Positions 15,604 through 24,360 of a stretch of 64,000 bases of DNA are shown here, piece after piece (positions within the stretch are counted from its first letter, which is position 1; each line of letters begins with the position of its first letter). The DNA comes from CAZNPL01 sp964574815 (GTDB taxonomy: Bacteria; Planctomycetota; Phycisphaerae; UBA1845), in contig CAZNPL010000010.1 in NCBI GenBank assembly GCA_964574815.1, positions 90,762 to 154,761 on the forward strand, given 5' to 3'. The translations under genes and the position numbers were made by a program. Below the pieces are notes generated by a model that did not search any database, had not been told where the DNA came from, and saw nothing but the letters and a program-made list of their open reading frames with translations.

Positions 15604-17466
15604 TCAGATTCCGAACCGCCGGCACCAGAGTTCGAGCATGAGCAGCACCCAGGCTTTGCGGCTGAGGTCGCGGCCGCCGCGCTGGTGGTCTTCCAGGACG
15701 CGCTTGATGGCGTCGGCATCGAGCCACTGGGTAGAGCGCGTGTCGGCGCCTAACAGTGCATCGCGGAAGAAGCCGTCGAGGGATCCGCGGAACCAGTGTT
15801 TGATGGGGATGCCGAAACCCATTTTGCGGCGTTCCAGGATACGTGGGGGCAAGTGCGGCTCAAGCAATTTGCGGAGGGGGTATTTGGTCGCGCCGTTACG
15901 GAGCTTCCAGTCCGCCGCGTAGTGATTGAGGAATTCAACGAGCGTGTGGTCCAGAAGCGGCACTCGGACTTCGAGGGAATTCTTCATGGCCATCCGGTCG
16001 ACTTTTACGAGGATGTCGTCGGGCAGATAGCACTTCTGGTCGACGTGCTGGAGGGTGGAGACGAGGCTCTGGGGCGCATCCTCGGCGAAAAACGGGCGGA
16101 AGAGCCACGGATCGGTCTGGATTGCGGCGGCGTGGTTCGGTGTCATCAAGGCGCGACGTTCGGCGGGCGTGAACTTGGCACATAGGGCAAAGTAGCGGTC
16201 AGCCCCGCGCACGGCGAGGCGCTGGAGGAGACCCGCTCCGGGGTAATGTCGGGGCATCATTCCGCCGACGAGGCCGCAGATTCGGGCGAACCCGGGCAGG
16301 GCGAAACGATCGAAGCGTTGATAGCCGAGCGCCTGGCGGTATCGGGTGTATCCGGCGAGCATTTCGTCGCCTCCGTCACCGGAGAGACATACTTTCACGT
16401 GCCTAGCGGCCTCGCGGCAGACGTAATAGGTTGGCAGGGCCGAGGGATCGGCGAAGGGTTCGTCGAGATGGTAGGCGAGGTCGGCGAGGATCGAGACGTC
16501 GCGGTCGCGGACGATCAGCTCGCTGTGATCGGTGCCGAGGTGATCGGCGACAACGCGTGCGGGGCCGATTTCGTCGTAATCGGGTTCATCGAATCCGACA
16601 GTGAAGGTCCGCAACGGCCTGGGTGACTCGCGTGCGGCGAGGCTGACGATAGCGCTGGAGTCGACGCCTCCGCTGAGGAAGACTCCGAGCGGCACGTCGG
16701 AGCGCAGGCGGATGCGGACCGCATTTCGCAGGCGGTCTTCGAATTCGGCGAGCCATTGGTCTTCGTCGACTACGTGTTGACCGGCGAAGGAGACGTCCCA
16801 GTAGGCGTCGGCGCTGATTCGGCCATTTTGCCAGAGGAGGCGTGCCGCGGGCGGGAGCTTGTTCACGCCGTCGAGGATGCAGCGGTCGGCGGGGACGTAG
16901 CCGTAGGCGAGGTAGTCATCGAGCGCCGGGAGCGCGAGGCGTTTCTTGACGCACGGGTGTAGCACGAGCGATTTCAGTTCACTCGCGAAAACGAGCCGGC
17001 CATCTTGCGGATCGAATCGATAGTAAAGCGGCTTTTCGCCGAGCCGGTCGCGGGCGAGCATCAACTGTCGCCGGCGGCCGTCCCAGAGCGCGAATGCGAA
17101 CATCCCGTTGAAGGCGTCCACGCACGCGGGGCCGGCTTCGGCGTACTGGTGCAGGATGACCTCGGTGTCGGAGTCGGTGCGGAAGTTACGGCCGCGGGCC
17201 TTCAGATCCTCGCGCAGCTCGACGTAGTTGTAGATCTCGCCGTTGAAGACGACCACGAGCGAGCCGTCCTCGCTGCTCATCGGCTGAGCGCCGCCGGCGA
17301 TGTCGATGATGCTGAGTCGACGATGGCCGAGCGCGACTTGGGAGTCGAAATAAAGTCCGTCGCCGTCCGGCCCGCGGTGTGTCATGGCCGCGACCATGGC
17401 TTCAAGGACCGTGCGGTCGGTCTCGACGTCGTGACTCGGTGAGCAGATGCCACAGATACCGCACAT
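15604..17466 (-). CDS. asnB: Asparagine synthase-type glutamine amidotransferase (exosortase/EPS-associated)
   Basis: A 620-residue class II amidotransferase. Met removal would expose the nucleophile Cys2 (MCGICG). The glutaminase domain shows RRLSIID, FNGEIYN and DSDTEV. The C-terminal synthetase domain has the PP-loop SGGVDSS at residues 265-271 and the SGDGGDE motif, as in enzymes that amidate a carboxylate using ATP and glutamine nitrogen. Homologues are known in exosortase/EPS loci as amidotransferases of uncertain substrate. It lies 3 bp after the flippase-glycosyltransferase fusion and ends the long EPS array. Amidation of a uronic acid or of a sorted protein is possible; free asparagine synthesis is the alternative. 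The catalytic set looks complete. Confidence 0.9.
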   Translation of the reverse strand: MCGICGICSPSHDVETDRTVLEAMVAAMTHRGPDGDGLYFDSQVALGHRRLSIIDIAGGAQPMSSEDGSLVVVFNGEIYNYVELREDLKARGRNFRTDSDTEVILHQYAEAGPACVDAFNGMFAFALWDGRRRQLMLARDRLGEKPLYYRFDPQDGRLVFASELKSLVLHPCVKKRLALPALDDYLAYGYVPADRCILDGVNKLPPAARLLWQNGRISADAYWDVSFAGQHVVDEDQWLAEFEDRLRNAVRIRLRSDVPLGVFLSGGVDSSAIVSLAARESPRPLRTFTVGFDEPDYDEIGPARVVADHLGTDHSELIVRDRDVSILADLAYHLDEPFADPSALPTYYVCREAARHVKVCLSGDGGDEMLAGYTRYRQALGYQRFDRFALPGFARICGLVGGMMPRHYPGAGLLQRLAVRGADRYFALCAKFTPAERRALMTPNHAAAIQTDPWLFRPFFAEDAPQSLVSTLQHVDQKCYLPDDILVKVDRMAMKNSLEVRVPLLDHTLVEFLNHYAADWKLRNGATKYPLRKLLEPHLPPRILERRKMGFGIPIKHWFRGSLDGFFRDALLGADTRSTQWLDADAIKRVLEDHQRGGRDLSRKAWVLLMLELWCRRFGI

Positions 17467-17469
17467 GGG

Positions 17470-20307
17470 CTATGCCTTCTGCCATTCGGCCGCGTCCTGC
17501 GGCGCAAGCACGTCGCCGGTCGCTGATTCCACGAAGTCCTCGAAAAGGCGTTCGTAGCTATCGAGGGCCCGGTCCACCGCGTGGTGCTTTTCGTAGAACC
17601 GCCGCGCTCGAGTGGAGCAATCATGCCACTGCCGAGGTGACGTCAGGAGGGTATTGATACGGTTCCGGAGTTCACCGGGCGAGTCGGCGACTGCACCGAG
17701 TCCGTTGGCGGCGATGACGCCGTCCGGATCGACGGTCGAGACGGTTGGAATCCCGCGGGACCAGGCCTCCATGAAGGTGTTGGGGTAACCCTCCACCAAC
17801 GAAGTACAAACCAGCAGGGAGGCGGATTGGTAGAACTCGGCCATCTTCCGGTAGGGCACCCAATCGTGTACGACGACGTTTTTCATTTGGGCCGCCGCCT
17901 GCGATACCGACTTGGCACGGGTGTTGGGCGGGCTCGCCGCCCCGACGGCGTGGAACATATACTCCGGGCACAGTTTCGCCAGTTCCAGAAGCGTCTCGGG
18001 CCTCTTGAGCGCCGAAGCCCGGCCGACCCAGAGAATCGTTGGCCGGGGCGGCGGCGACATTGTGCCGGGGTGCGCGTTACCGTGAAGCGGGTCCTCCTTG
18101 CATCCGCGAATCAGTATGGAATCCAGCCCATGGCACGTTTTCAGAAGCTCCTGTTGGGCTTGAGTCTGTACGACGATGCGGGTGGCGTTACGCAGGCCGT
18201 AGCGGTACAGCCATCGTTCCCGTAGGCCGGACAGGTGGTCGAGCGTGTTGCCGCAGTCGGCCTCCGAAGCAGCCGAGAAGACGAAGGGGCGATTGTGAAA
18301 GCGGCACCACATGGCGGCCTGGCCCGTTTCGGCCCCGCCGGTTCGTTGATAGTAGCAATCGGCGCCGGCTCGTCGCATGGCGCTCCAGAGTGTCGTCCAG
18401 CGGGGATGAATGAACCGCAGGACGGGCCAGCCGGCGTTCCACGGGCACATCTTGAAGACGGTGATTCCGTCGTGACGGATGCCGTCGGGCTGTCCATGAT
18501 CCAGCGTGACGAAGCTCATTTCGAATCCGCGTCGGACGAGGCCACGGGCGATCAGCACCTGCTGAATCTCGGCGCCGCCGCCGACACTGATGTCATCGCA
18601 ACCTGAGACGGCTCCGTACGCGCCTGGCGCCACAAAGCACAGGCGCGGTCTAGTCGCCGATCGCGCTTCGTTTCCGGGCTGTCGAGTGGCGGTGGTCGAT
18701 ACGTTTGCTTGGCCAATCGCCTGACGTCGCGACAGACGTCGGCCGATGCGCGTGGCGATCTTTCGTCGAATGTCATCGGGAAGCACGAACGCCCAGTACA
18801 CCCAAGCTGTCACGCCCCCTCCGGCACTGAGTCCGATCAGCACGGCCCGCCAGGGCGCGTCAGGGAACAACCACCGAGCCGCCCAGAGTATGATCGCGAG
18901 GGGGATGCAAGCCAATGTCGGGCCGGCGAGGAACTCGCGGGTGTAGCGACCCAGGGGCACCCCGAGGACGAGGCAGGCGATCAGGGGGATCAGCAAACCG
19001 TTGGTCACTGTTGTGGGTGCGGCCACCGCGACGGCGGCCCCCAACATGCCACCCTTCCAGGGTCCCAGGAGCAGCAGCGCCATCACAACGCTGACGCCAG
19101 CGCCGAGGGCGTTGAGGAAGGCGGGCAGGCCGTGTCTGCCGAGCCCAGCCAATATCGAGTAAGCGCCCATCTGCGATAGGGCGAGCACGTGCCCGATGGC
19201 GAGTATGGCCAGGACGTCCGGCGCTTCGTATTCAGGGCCCATCCAGACGCGCAACAGGGGTCCGCCCATCAGCAGCAGGATGACCATAATGGGCGCTGTG
19301 ACGTACATGCCGTACTTGGAGGATAGGATCAGCAGTCGGCGGAGGGCGGCGCGCTCTCCCCGGGCATCGAGGAAGCTGCTTGACGGAAGGAACACCTGGG
19401 CGTACTGCTTTACGAAGCGGAGGGCGTGCATGACCAGGGCGCGTTGTCTTGCGTATACGGCAAGGGTTGCGGGGCCGAGGTAGTATGCGACGATGATGCT
19501 GTTCGCCTGATAGAGGGCTGCGCGGGAGAGGTCCTGCACGATCGACTTGCCGCCGAAGATGAGCAGATCCTTCAGGACGGGTGGTTTCAACCGCCACGGA
19601 GCGAGGTGGAGCTGCGGGCAAAGCCTTCGTGCCACGATGACTTTGACGCAGTCTGAGGCCACCTCGACGATCAGGACGGCCAGCGATACGGCGACCAGCC
19701 CATAGCCTGAGAAGAGCAGCGTGACGAGAAGCACGAGGATCGCGCCGTCGCGGCCGCCGCGGATCAGGTTGAGCAGATCGAATCGGGCGTATCCCGTGAT
19801 GATGGAGTTGAAGGGCGCGAAGAGGATTTGCAAGCCGGCTCCGATCCCGAGCAGCAGGACCACGCGGCGGGCCACGGTGATCGATTCGGCGCTTGCCTCG
19901 GGAAGCAGGTGCGGCGTCCAGAACATCAGGGCGACGGTCAGCGCGACGCCGGCAAGCAGGGCTCCGGACATCCAGAAGAGCGCCGCGTTGACGGCGTCGC
20001 TCAAATCGTCCCACGCGCGTTGGGCACGATAGCGTGCGACGTATCGGGCGATGGCGTCGGCCAAGCCGAGCGCCAGCAAATGCACCCAAACGGTGAGCGA
20101 CCAGGCGAAGTCCCAGACGCCGAGCAGTTCGCGGCCTCTGAGGTCGCCGATAACGCGCGGCGCGATCAGGCCGGATACGATCACGAGGGCGTACCAAGCC
20201 CAGTTTGAGAGCACGCCTCGGGTGATCAATCCGACGTGGTCGTTCACTTCGGAGGGCTGGGCGTCCTGCCGCACTCGTGCCGCGTCATCCCTTCGGGCGT
20301 CAGCCAT
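17470..20307 (-). CDS. Fused polysaccharide flippase (Wzx-like) and GT4-type glycosyltransferase
   Basis: A 945-residue fusion. Residues about 30-525 form a multi-helix MOP-superfamily flippase (N-terminal GLITRGVLSNWAWYALV; about 12-14 membrane segments). Residues about 553-945 form a GT4-type glycosyltransferase starting RPRLCFVAPG and containing ILWVGRASALKRPETLLELA and EGYPNTFMEAW, the donor-site E-x7-E signature. The basic linker DDIRRKIATRIGRRLSRR sits between them. The frame is uninterrupted, so this is not two genes with a missed stop unless a sequencing error removed one. The start at 20307 is an ATG overlapping the sulfotransferase stop by 8 bp; a start at 20367 would overlap more. 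The protein would couple transfer of a sugar to lipid-linked glycan translocation. Confidence 0.88.
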   Translation of the reverse strand: MADARRDDAARVRQDAQPSEVNDHVGLITRGVLSNWAWYALVIVSGLIAPRVIGDLRGRELLGVWDFAWSLTVWVHLLALGLADAIARYVARYRAQRAWDDLSDAVNAALFWMSGALLAGVALTVALMFWTPHLLPEASAESITVARRVVLLLGIGAGLQILFAPFNSIITGYARFDLLNLIRGGRDGAILVLLVTLLFSGYGLVAVSLAVLIVEVASDCVKVIVARRLCPQLHLAPWRLKPPVLKDLLIFGGKSIVQDLSRAALYQANSIIVAYYLGPATLAVYARQRALVMHALRFVKQYAQVFLPSSSFLDARGERAALRRLLILSSKYGMYVTAPIMVILLLMGGPLLRVWMGPEYEAPDVLAILAIGHVLALSQMGAYSILAGLGRHGLPAFLNALGAGVSVVMALLLLGPWKGGMLGAAVAVAAPTTVTNGLLIPLIACLVLGVPLGRYTREFLAGPTLACIPLAIILWAARWLFPDAPWRAVLIGLSAGGGVTAWVYWAFVLPDDIRRKIATRIGRRLSRRQAIGQANVSTTATRQPGNEARSATRPRLCFVAPGAYGAVSGCDDISVGGGAEIQQVLIARGLVRRGFEMSFVTLDHGQPDGIRHDGITVFKMCPWNAGWPVLRFIHPRWTTLWSAMRRAGADCYYQRTGGAETGQAAMWCRFHNRPFVFSAASEADCGNTLDHLSGLRERWLYRYGLRNATRIVVQTQAQQELLKTCHGLDSILIRGCKEDPLHGNAHPGTMSPPPRPTILWVGRASALKRPETLLELAKLCPEYMFHAVGAASPPNTRAKSVSQAAAQMKNVVVHDWVPYRKMAEFYQSASLLVCTSLVEGYPNTFMEAWSRGIPTVSTVDPDGVIAANGLGAVADSPGELRNRINTLLTSPRQWHDCSTRARRFYEKHHAVDRALDSYERLFEDFVESATGDVLAPQDAAEWQKA

Positions 20308-21211
20308 AGCCGTATCGTCGGTTGAGCGGTCCGCCGATTCGCTCGAACGCTTCCAGGGCCTGCGCATCGAGGGTGTCGCGCCAGGCTTCGTTCAGTTTGA
20401 TCTCAAGGTCGCGCCGCAGCCGCATTCGATTACCAAGAACATGATGTTCTGCAGTCCAGCAGCTTCTTGCCAGCTCCTGCGTTTCGATTCCGAGAAACGC
20501 GCACACGCGGTCCATGGTCGCATCCGGTTCGCTGCAGAGGTCTTCGTAGCGCAGGCGCAGGAGCCGGTCGTCGCCGAGTCGATGGCCGAGGCGTTCGATC
20601 TGTTCGTGGGTGCGTCGCCATTCCAGGGCCGCGGTTTCGGCGTCGTCGCCGACGTTCTTGATCGCTGAATAGACTACGCCGCGTCCGTCTCGGATTAGTT
20701 GGATGATCCGGACGTTGTAATCGCCCGATTCGAGCAGGTATTGCAGCCGCACGGGGTCTTTCGATCCATCGAGGAAGACGTGTCCGCGCTGGAGGTCGAG
20801 AATAACCTCGATCACGGCGCGATTAACGCGGTGGATGTGCGACCAGGATTGTCGCGCGGTGGGGGAGCTTGCGAGCGCGAGGCTTCGAGCCGATTCGTAT
20901 AACCGGCCTCGCACGCGGCTCCTCGCGACGCGGTCCAGCCAGGGGCGTGAAGCGTGACGGAACGCGGTCGCCGGCCTTTCAAGGTCGAACGGCAACCCCT
21001 GGGCGTTCATGCGTGCGACGACGTTCGCCCAGAACGGGCATTCCCGCAGGAGCGTGCCGCACGAGCATTGATAGTCCGCCAAGTCGATGTCTCCCCACTT
21101 CAATTCGCCAACGGTCGCGATGGATTGGTGCGCGTTGAGCAAGAGCGTCAGAAGTGTGGAGCCGGAGAAACTCGGCGAGGCAATGTAAAGAAGCTCGATC
21201 ATGTAAGTCAT
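20300..21211 (-). CDS. Sulfotransferase family protein
   Basis: About 303 residues. It has the PAPS-binding loop ASPSFSGSTLLTLLL near the N-terminus and the second PAPS contact IIQLIRDGRGVVYSAIKN at mid-protein, the two hallmarks of the sulfotransferase family. It is expected to move sulfate from PAPS to a hydroxyl of the glycan, or of a protein tyrosine. No signal peptide is present, so it acts in the cytoplasm before export. The start at 21211 lies 4 bp after the stop of the ligase gene; ATG 21202 is equally possible. It is embedded in the EPS array, which supports glycan sulfation. Confidence 0.82.
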   Translation of the reverse strand: MTYMIELLYIASPSFSGSTLLTLLLNAHQSIATVGELKWGDIDLADYQCSCGTLLRECPFWANVVARMNAQGLPFDLERPATAFRHASRPWLDRVARSRVRGRLYESARSLALASSPTARQSWSHIHRVNRAVIEVILDLQRGHVFLDGSKDPVRLQYLLESGDYNVRIIQLIRDGRGVVYSAIKNVGDDAETAALEWRRTHEQIERLGHRLGDDRLLRLRYEDLCSEPDATMDRVCAFLGIETQELARSCWTAEHHVLGNRMRLRRDLEIKLNEAWRDTLDAQALEAFERIGGPLNRRYGYG

Positions 21212-21215
21212 CGAC

Positions 21216-22598
21216 TCAGCGCAGCACGGGGCGATAGAATCCGCGTCGTTGCAGCCGCGGCACAACGGGCGCAGGCGCATACTTAGCGTTGGCCACGACA
21301 CGCAAGGCCATGCCCCATACACACAGGTAGGGTACCGTGCTTTGCGACAGATAGAAGCTCGACCCGGCGACACCGGCGCTCAGTTCCGTGACCACTCCAA
21401 TAACGCCTATTGTCCCCAGGGTCATGAGAAGCGGGTCTCGCTGCGACCGCATCAGCGACAGGTTAACGGCGAAGATCAAAGCCATCGAGGTCAGGCAGAT
21501 GGCGATGCCGGCCAGACCACAGTCCAGCAGGACCTCCAGATAGGAGCTGTGCGGGTGCGTGGGGAGGACGCCGTCCATTTCGCGGATGACGTCGGCGCAC
21601 TCCTCCCGGAGTATGGCGAAGCGCCCGTGTCCGAATACAATTGACTCCTGGATCTGATCCACGACGGCGGGCCAGATGTTGGTCAGGCGACCGGCCGATA
21701 TCTCCTCCCAGTCCAGTTGTTCCTGCTCGGGGTCGACGCCGGTCAGGACGCGGTCCACCGTGCTTGGTGAGACCATGATGACGACGACGATGGCGAGCGG
21801 CATCAGAAGCAGTATGCGTCTCCACCTGAGGAGACCGATGGCAAGCCCGGCACAGCAGAAGGCCAGAAAGCCCGCTCGCGATTTGAGGGCGAGATACGGG
21901 GGAACGGCGAGCAAGGCAGCCAACCACCAGGAATATCGGATCCATCGTCGCTGGAAGTAGACACCCAGGATGAGCGCGGCCCAGATAGCGAAGGCGAGCA
22001 ACTCGCCCATGTCGTTGGCGAAGAGGCCGACGAGCTTGTCGGTGAGTCTTCGGGCATCCTCGAAATCCATCGTGAAGACTCGCGACCTGATGGACTTGAA
22101 CATGAGGAAGGCGTAGCAGAGTCCGCTGCCGACAGCGGACACGAGCGCGATAAGCAAATCTCTGCGGTTGGTCACGCCCTCGTAGAACATCACGCCGATG
22201 ATCAGGTATTTGAGTGGATTGAAAATCCCGTCGACGAGCACCCACCTGGCATTGTAGTAGTGGCCGACGCCGAGTTTGATCGATCCGGCGTCCATGGCCC
22301 CGGCGATTCCGGATGCGACGATCATGAGGATGTAAGCCGCGAGCAACACAATGGTGACGGGCGAGACCGGGGGCTTGACGGGCATGGCGTAGCGTTCCAT
22401 GAACCAGAACGCTGCGATCACCATGAGCGTCACATTCCAGGGGTTCATGCCCGGGATGCCGAACATCTGTCGCGGCATGCTGGGGTGCTGGCTGACGACC
22501 GTCAGAAAGAGAAGCCCGCAGAGGGCATAGAACCACCGTCGGACGGCGAGCGCCATCAGTGCGAAGCAGAAGAGATAGAGCACTCCGTAGCGGATCAT
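21216..22598 (-). CDS. O-antigen ligase/polymerase-like membrane protein (Wzy_C family)
   Basis: A 460-residue membrane protein with about ten to twelve hydrophobic segments. A large periplasmic loop carries LPTHPHSSYLEVLLDCGLAG, matching the conserved His-containing signature of the O-antigen ligase/Wzy_C family. These enzymes join lipid-linked glycan chains, either to polymerise repeat units or to ligate them to an acceptor. In exosortase loci a related family is thought to glycosylate sorted proteins, and the gene order here would allow that. Start at 22598 (MIRYGVLYLF) is chosen because upstream sequence is polar and lacks a signal; the frame is open to 22676. It sits between a methyltransferase and the sulfotransferase. 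Confidence 0.8.
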   Translation of the reverse strand: MIRYGVLYLFCFALMALAVRRWFYALCGLLFLTVVSQHPSMPRQMFGIPGMNPWNVTLMVIAAFWFMERYAMPVKPPVSPVTIVLLAAYILMIVASGIAGAMDAGSIKLGVGHYYNARWVLVDGIFNPLKYLIIGVMFYEGVTNRRDLLIALVSAVGSGLCYAFLMFKSIRSRVFTMDFEDARRLTDKLVGLFANDMGELLAFAIWAALILGVYFQRRWIRYSWWLAALLAVPPYLALKSRAGFLAFCCAGLAIGLLRWRRILLLMPLAIVVVIMVSPSTVDRVLTGVDPEQEQLDWEEISAGRLTNIWPAVVDQIQESIVFGHGRFAILREECADVIREMDGVLPTHPHSSYLEVLLDCGLAGIAICLTSMALIFAVNLSLMRSQRDPLLMTLGTIGVIGVVTELSAGVAGSSFYLSQSTVPYLCVWGMALRVVANAKYAPAPVVPRLQRRGFYRPVLR

Positions 22599-22686
22599 CG
22601 TGTGGCCATCACACGCGGATGGTCTCGGGTTTCTCGGCGATTTCGAATCCTTTACGGCAACGCGCCGCAACGGCATTCGACGTGGG

Positions 22687-23547
22687 TCATAGCTTGTCGG
22701 CCCTCACCACCATTGTACACCCCGCCAGGGAGGACGGTCTTTCTCGACCGCCCCAACGCTCCGACATCCACGCCGATAATTGAAGGCTGATCGACAAACG
22801 GCCCGCCAGGCCCCATAAGCCGAAGGTATTGAAGCGTGTTTCCCGCACTTGGAAACCGGTCGAGGCAAGCAGGGCGAACACGTCCGCGGGCGCCCACTGG
22901 CGGTGGCGATAGCTCGGCGCGGCGTTCCCGTCGCTCGATCGGCCTCGGCACCAGGCCAGCGCTTTGAAAAGCTGCCGCTCCATTTGGACTTCGACGGTCG
23001 ACAGCTTTCGGAAGAGGCTTTTTCGGTTCGGGAAGGAGACGATGAGATGTCCTCCTGGTCGCAGCACGTCGCGCATCGCCTGGATAGCGGGCAGGGGGTC
23101 CGGGAGGTATTCGAGCATGCCGAGGCAGATGACCAGGTCCATTTCCCTCGGCGGAAAGGGCAAGGCTTCAGCGGAGGCGGCAGCGAAGTGGTCTTCCGGA
23201 TGCGTTCGGCTCGCTGCGGCGGCCATCTCGGGCACGAGGTCGACGCCGTATACATCGAGTTGGTCGCGGGGGAAACCGTCGAGCATGTCGCCCGTGCCGC
23301 AACCGACGTCGAGTACGCTTATTGTGCGGTCGGATTGGGGCAGGACGGGGCGCATGAGTCGATGGACGTTGTCACGACGAAGGAGCAGATCCAGGTCCGA
23401 CATACGGCGCGGCGTGCCGCCGTAGCGAGCACCCCACGATTCGCTGGCGTGGCGGAAATGTCGGCGCACCGTCGCGGTCTGATCGCCTGAACGCCTCACC
23501 GGTTGATCACCTGGTTCACGCATTCGGGTGGAGCAGCCTTTCGACAT
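22687..23547 (-). CDS. Class I SAM-dependent methyltransferase (1)
   Basis: A 286-residue Rossmann methyltransferase. Motif I is VLDVGCGTGDM at residues 78-88. Motif II region has VYGVDLVPEM, motif IV has MDLVICLGMLEYLPDPLPA and motif V has VLRPGGHLIVSFPNR. The pattern is that of small-molecule or sugar methyltransferases of the UbiE/ubiquinone type. In this array it most likely methylates a sugar hydroxyl or carboxyl in the glycan. It shares only the general fold with the next upstream methyltransferase, so the two are not recent duplicates. The start at 23547 lies 57 bp after the previous stop; a Met eight residues further in could also be used. Confidence 0.8.
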   Translation of the reverse strand: MSKGCSTRMREPGDQPVRRSGDQTATVRRHFRHASESWGARYGGTPRRMSDLDLLLRRDNVHRLMRPVLPQSDRTISVLDVGCGTGDMLDGFPRDQLDVYGVDLVPEMAAAASRTHPEDHFAAASAEALPFPPREMDLVICLGMLEYLPDPLPAIQAMRDVLRPGGHLIVSFPNRKSLFRKLSTVEVQMERQLFKALAWCRGRSSDGNAAPSYRHRQWAPADVFALLASTGFQVRETRFNTFGLWGLAGRLSISLQLSAWMSERWGGRERPSSLAGCTMVVRADKL

Positions 23548-23604
23548 CGGGCAAGGTGAGCCGGCCGCGTGCCGCGTCGCCGGTCGTTGCCAGCCTTGCG
23601 AGGT

Positions 23605-24360
23605 TCACGCGCGTTTTTCCGTTTCTGATGGTCGTTCCAATTGACACAGGATAAAGTGGCGCAGGGGCGCCAGGCGCTCGTATTTTCGCACGACGCGTTC
23701 GACCGCCACCGCCGCTCGGTAGGCCAGCGCGGAGAACATGAAATAGCGCGGGTGGTGCGACATGTATCGCATATCGACGGTTATCAGCCCCACCGCCGCG
23801 GCCGCGGCCGTGAGCGCCTTCGGCGTGTTCCCGCGGTAGAAAGCCGGAAACGTATCCTCTTCATTCGTTCCGGAGACAGCCCGGTTGACCAACTGCCGAA
23901 GTCGGTGGGGAAGCACCCGGCCGAGCACAACCGGAGCAAACCATTTATTGACGGTCACGATAATGACCCTTCCGCCCGGTCTGAGGACGCGTGCGAACTC
24001 TGCGAGGGCGGCGCGCACGTCGGCCAAGTGTTCGATGACGTTGCCCAGCGCGATCGCATCGACGCTGCGATCCGGCAGGGGGAGACAATGGGCGTCGCTG
24101 ACCATGGTGCGCCACCTCGCGTCTCCGTTGCCTTGGCGGGCGATTTCGAGGTCGGCGCCGAGAGCGAGCTCGAAGTACGAGGACAGCATCCGTAACGTCT
24201 GGGCATCGCGGCCGCATCCCACCTCGAGCAGCACCCGGCCGGCGCCTCCCATCGATACGACGAGGGAGTTGAACACCGACGAGAGCCACATTTCCTGCGG
24301 ATACCACTGGTCGCGGATTCGCAGGCAGCTTTCCTGGACTCGGTTCAACACGATGCTCAC
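23605..24360 (-). CDS. Class I SAM-dependent methyltransferase (2)
   Basis: A 251-residue methyltransferase. Motif I is LLEVGCGRDAQTLRML at about residues 44-59, and the post-I acidic residue is in GADLEIARQ. Motifs VDAIALGNVIEHL and VLRPGGRVIIVTV complete a SAM-binding fold of the methyltransferase type 11 class. The C-terminal part has a hydrophobic region (YFMFSALAYRAAVAVERVV) that may associate with the membrane. The GTG at 24360 overlaps the dehydrogenase stop in GTGA, a 4-bp overlap typical of coupled genes; a longer frame to 24459 would run inside the upstream gene and is rejected. Substrate unknown; a glycan or lipid carrier intermediate is likely from context. Confidence 0.8.
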   Translation of the reverse strand: MSIVLNRVQESCLRIRDQWYPQEMWLSSVFNSLVVSMGGAGRVLLEVGCGRDAQTLRMLSSYFELALGADLEIARQGNGDARWRTMVSDAHCLPLPDRSVDAIALGNVIEHLADVRAALAEFARVLRPGGRVIIVTVNKWFAPVVLGRVLPHRLRQLVNRAVSGTNEEDTFPAFYRGNTPKALTAAAAAVGLITVDMRYMSHHPRYFMFSALAYRAAVAVERVVRKYERLAPLRHFILCQLERPSETEKRA

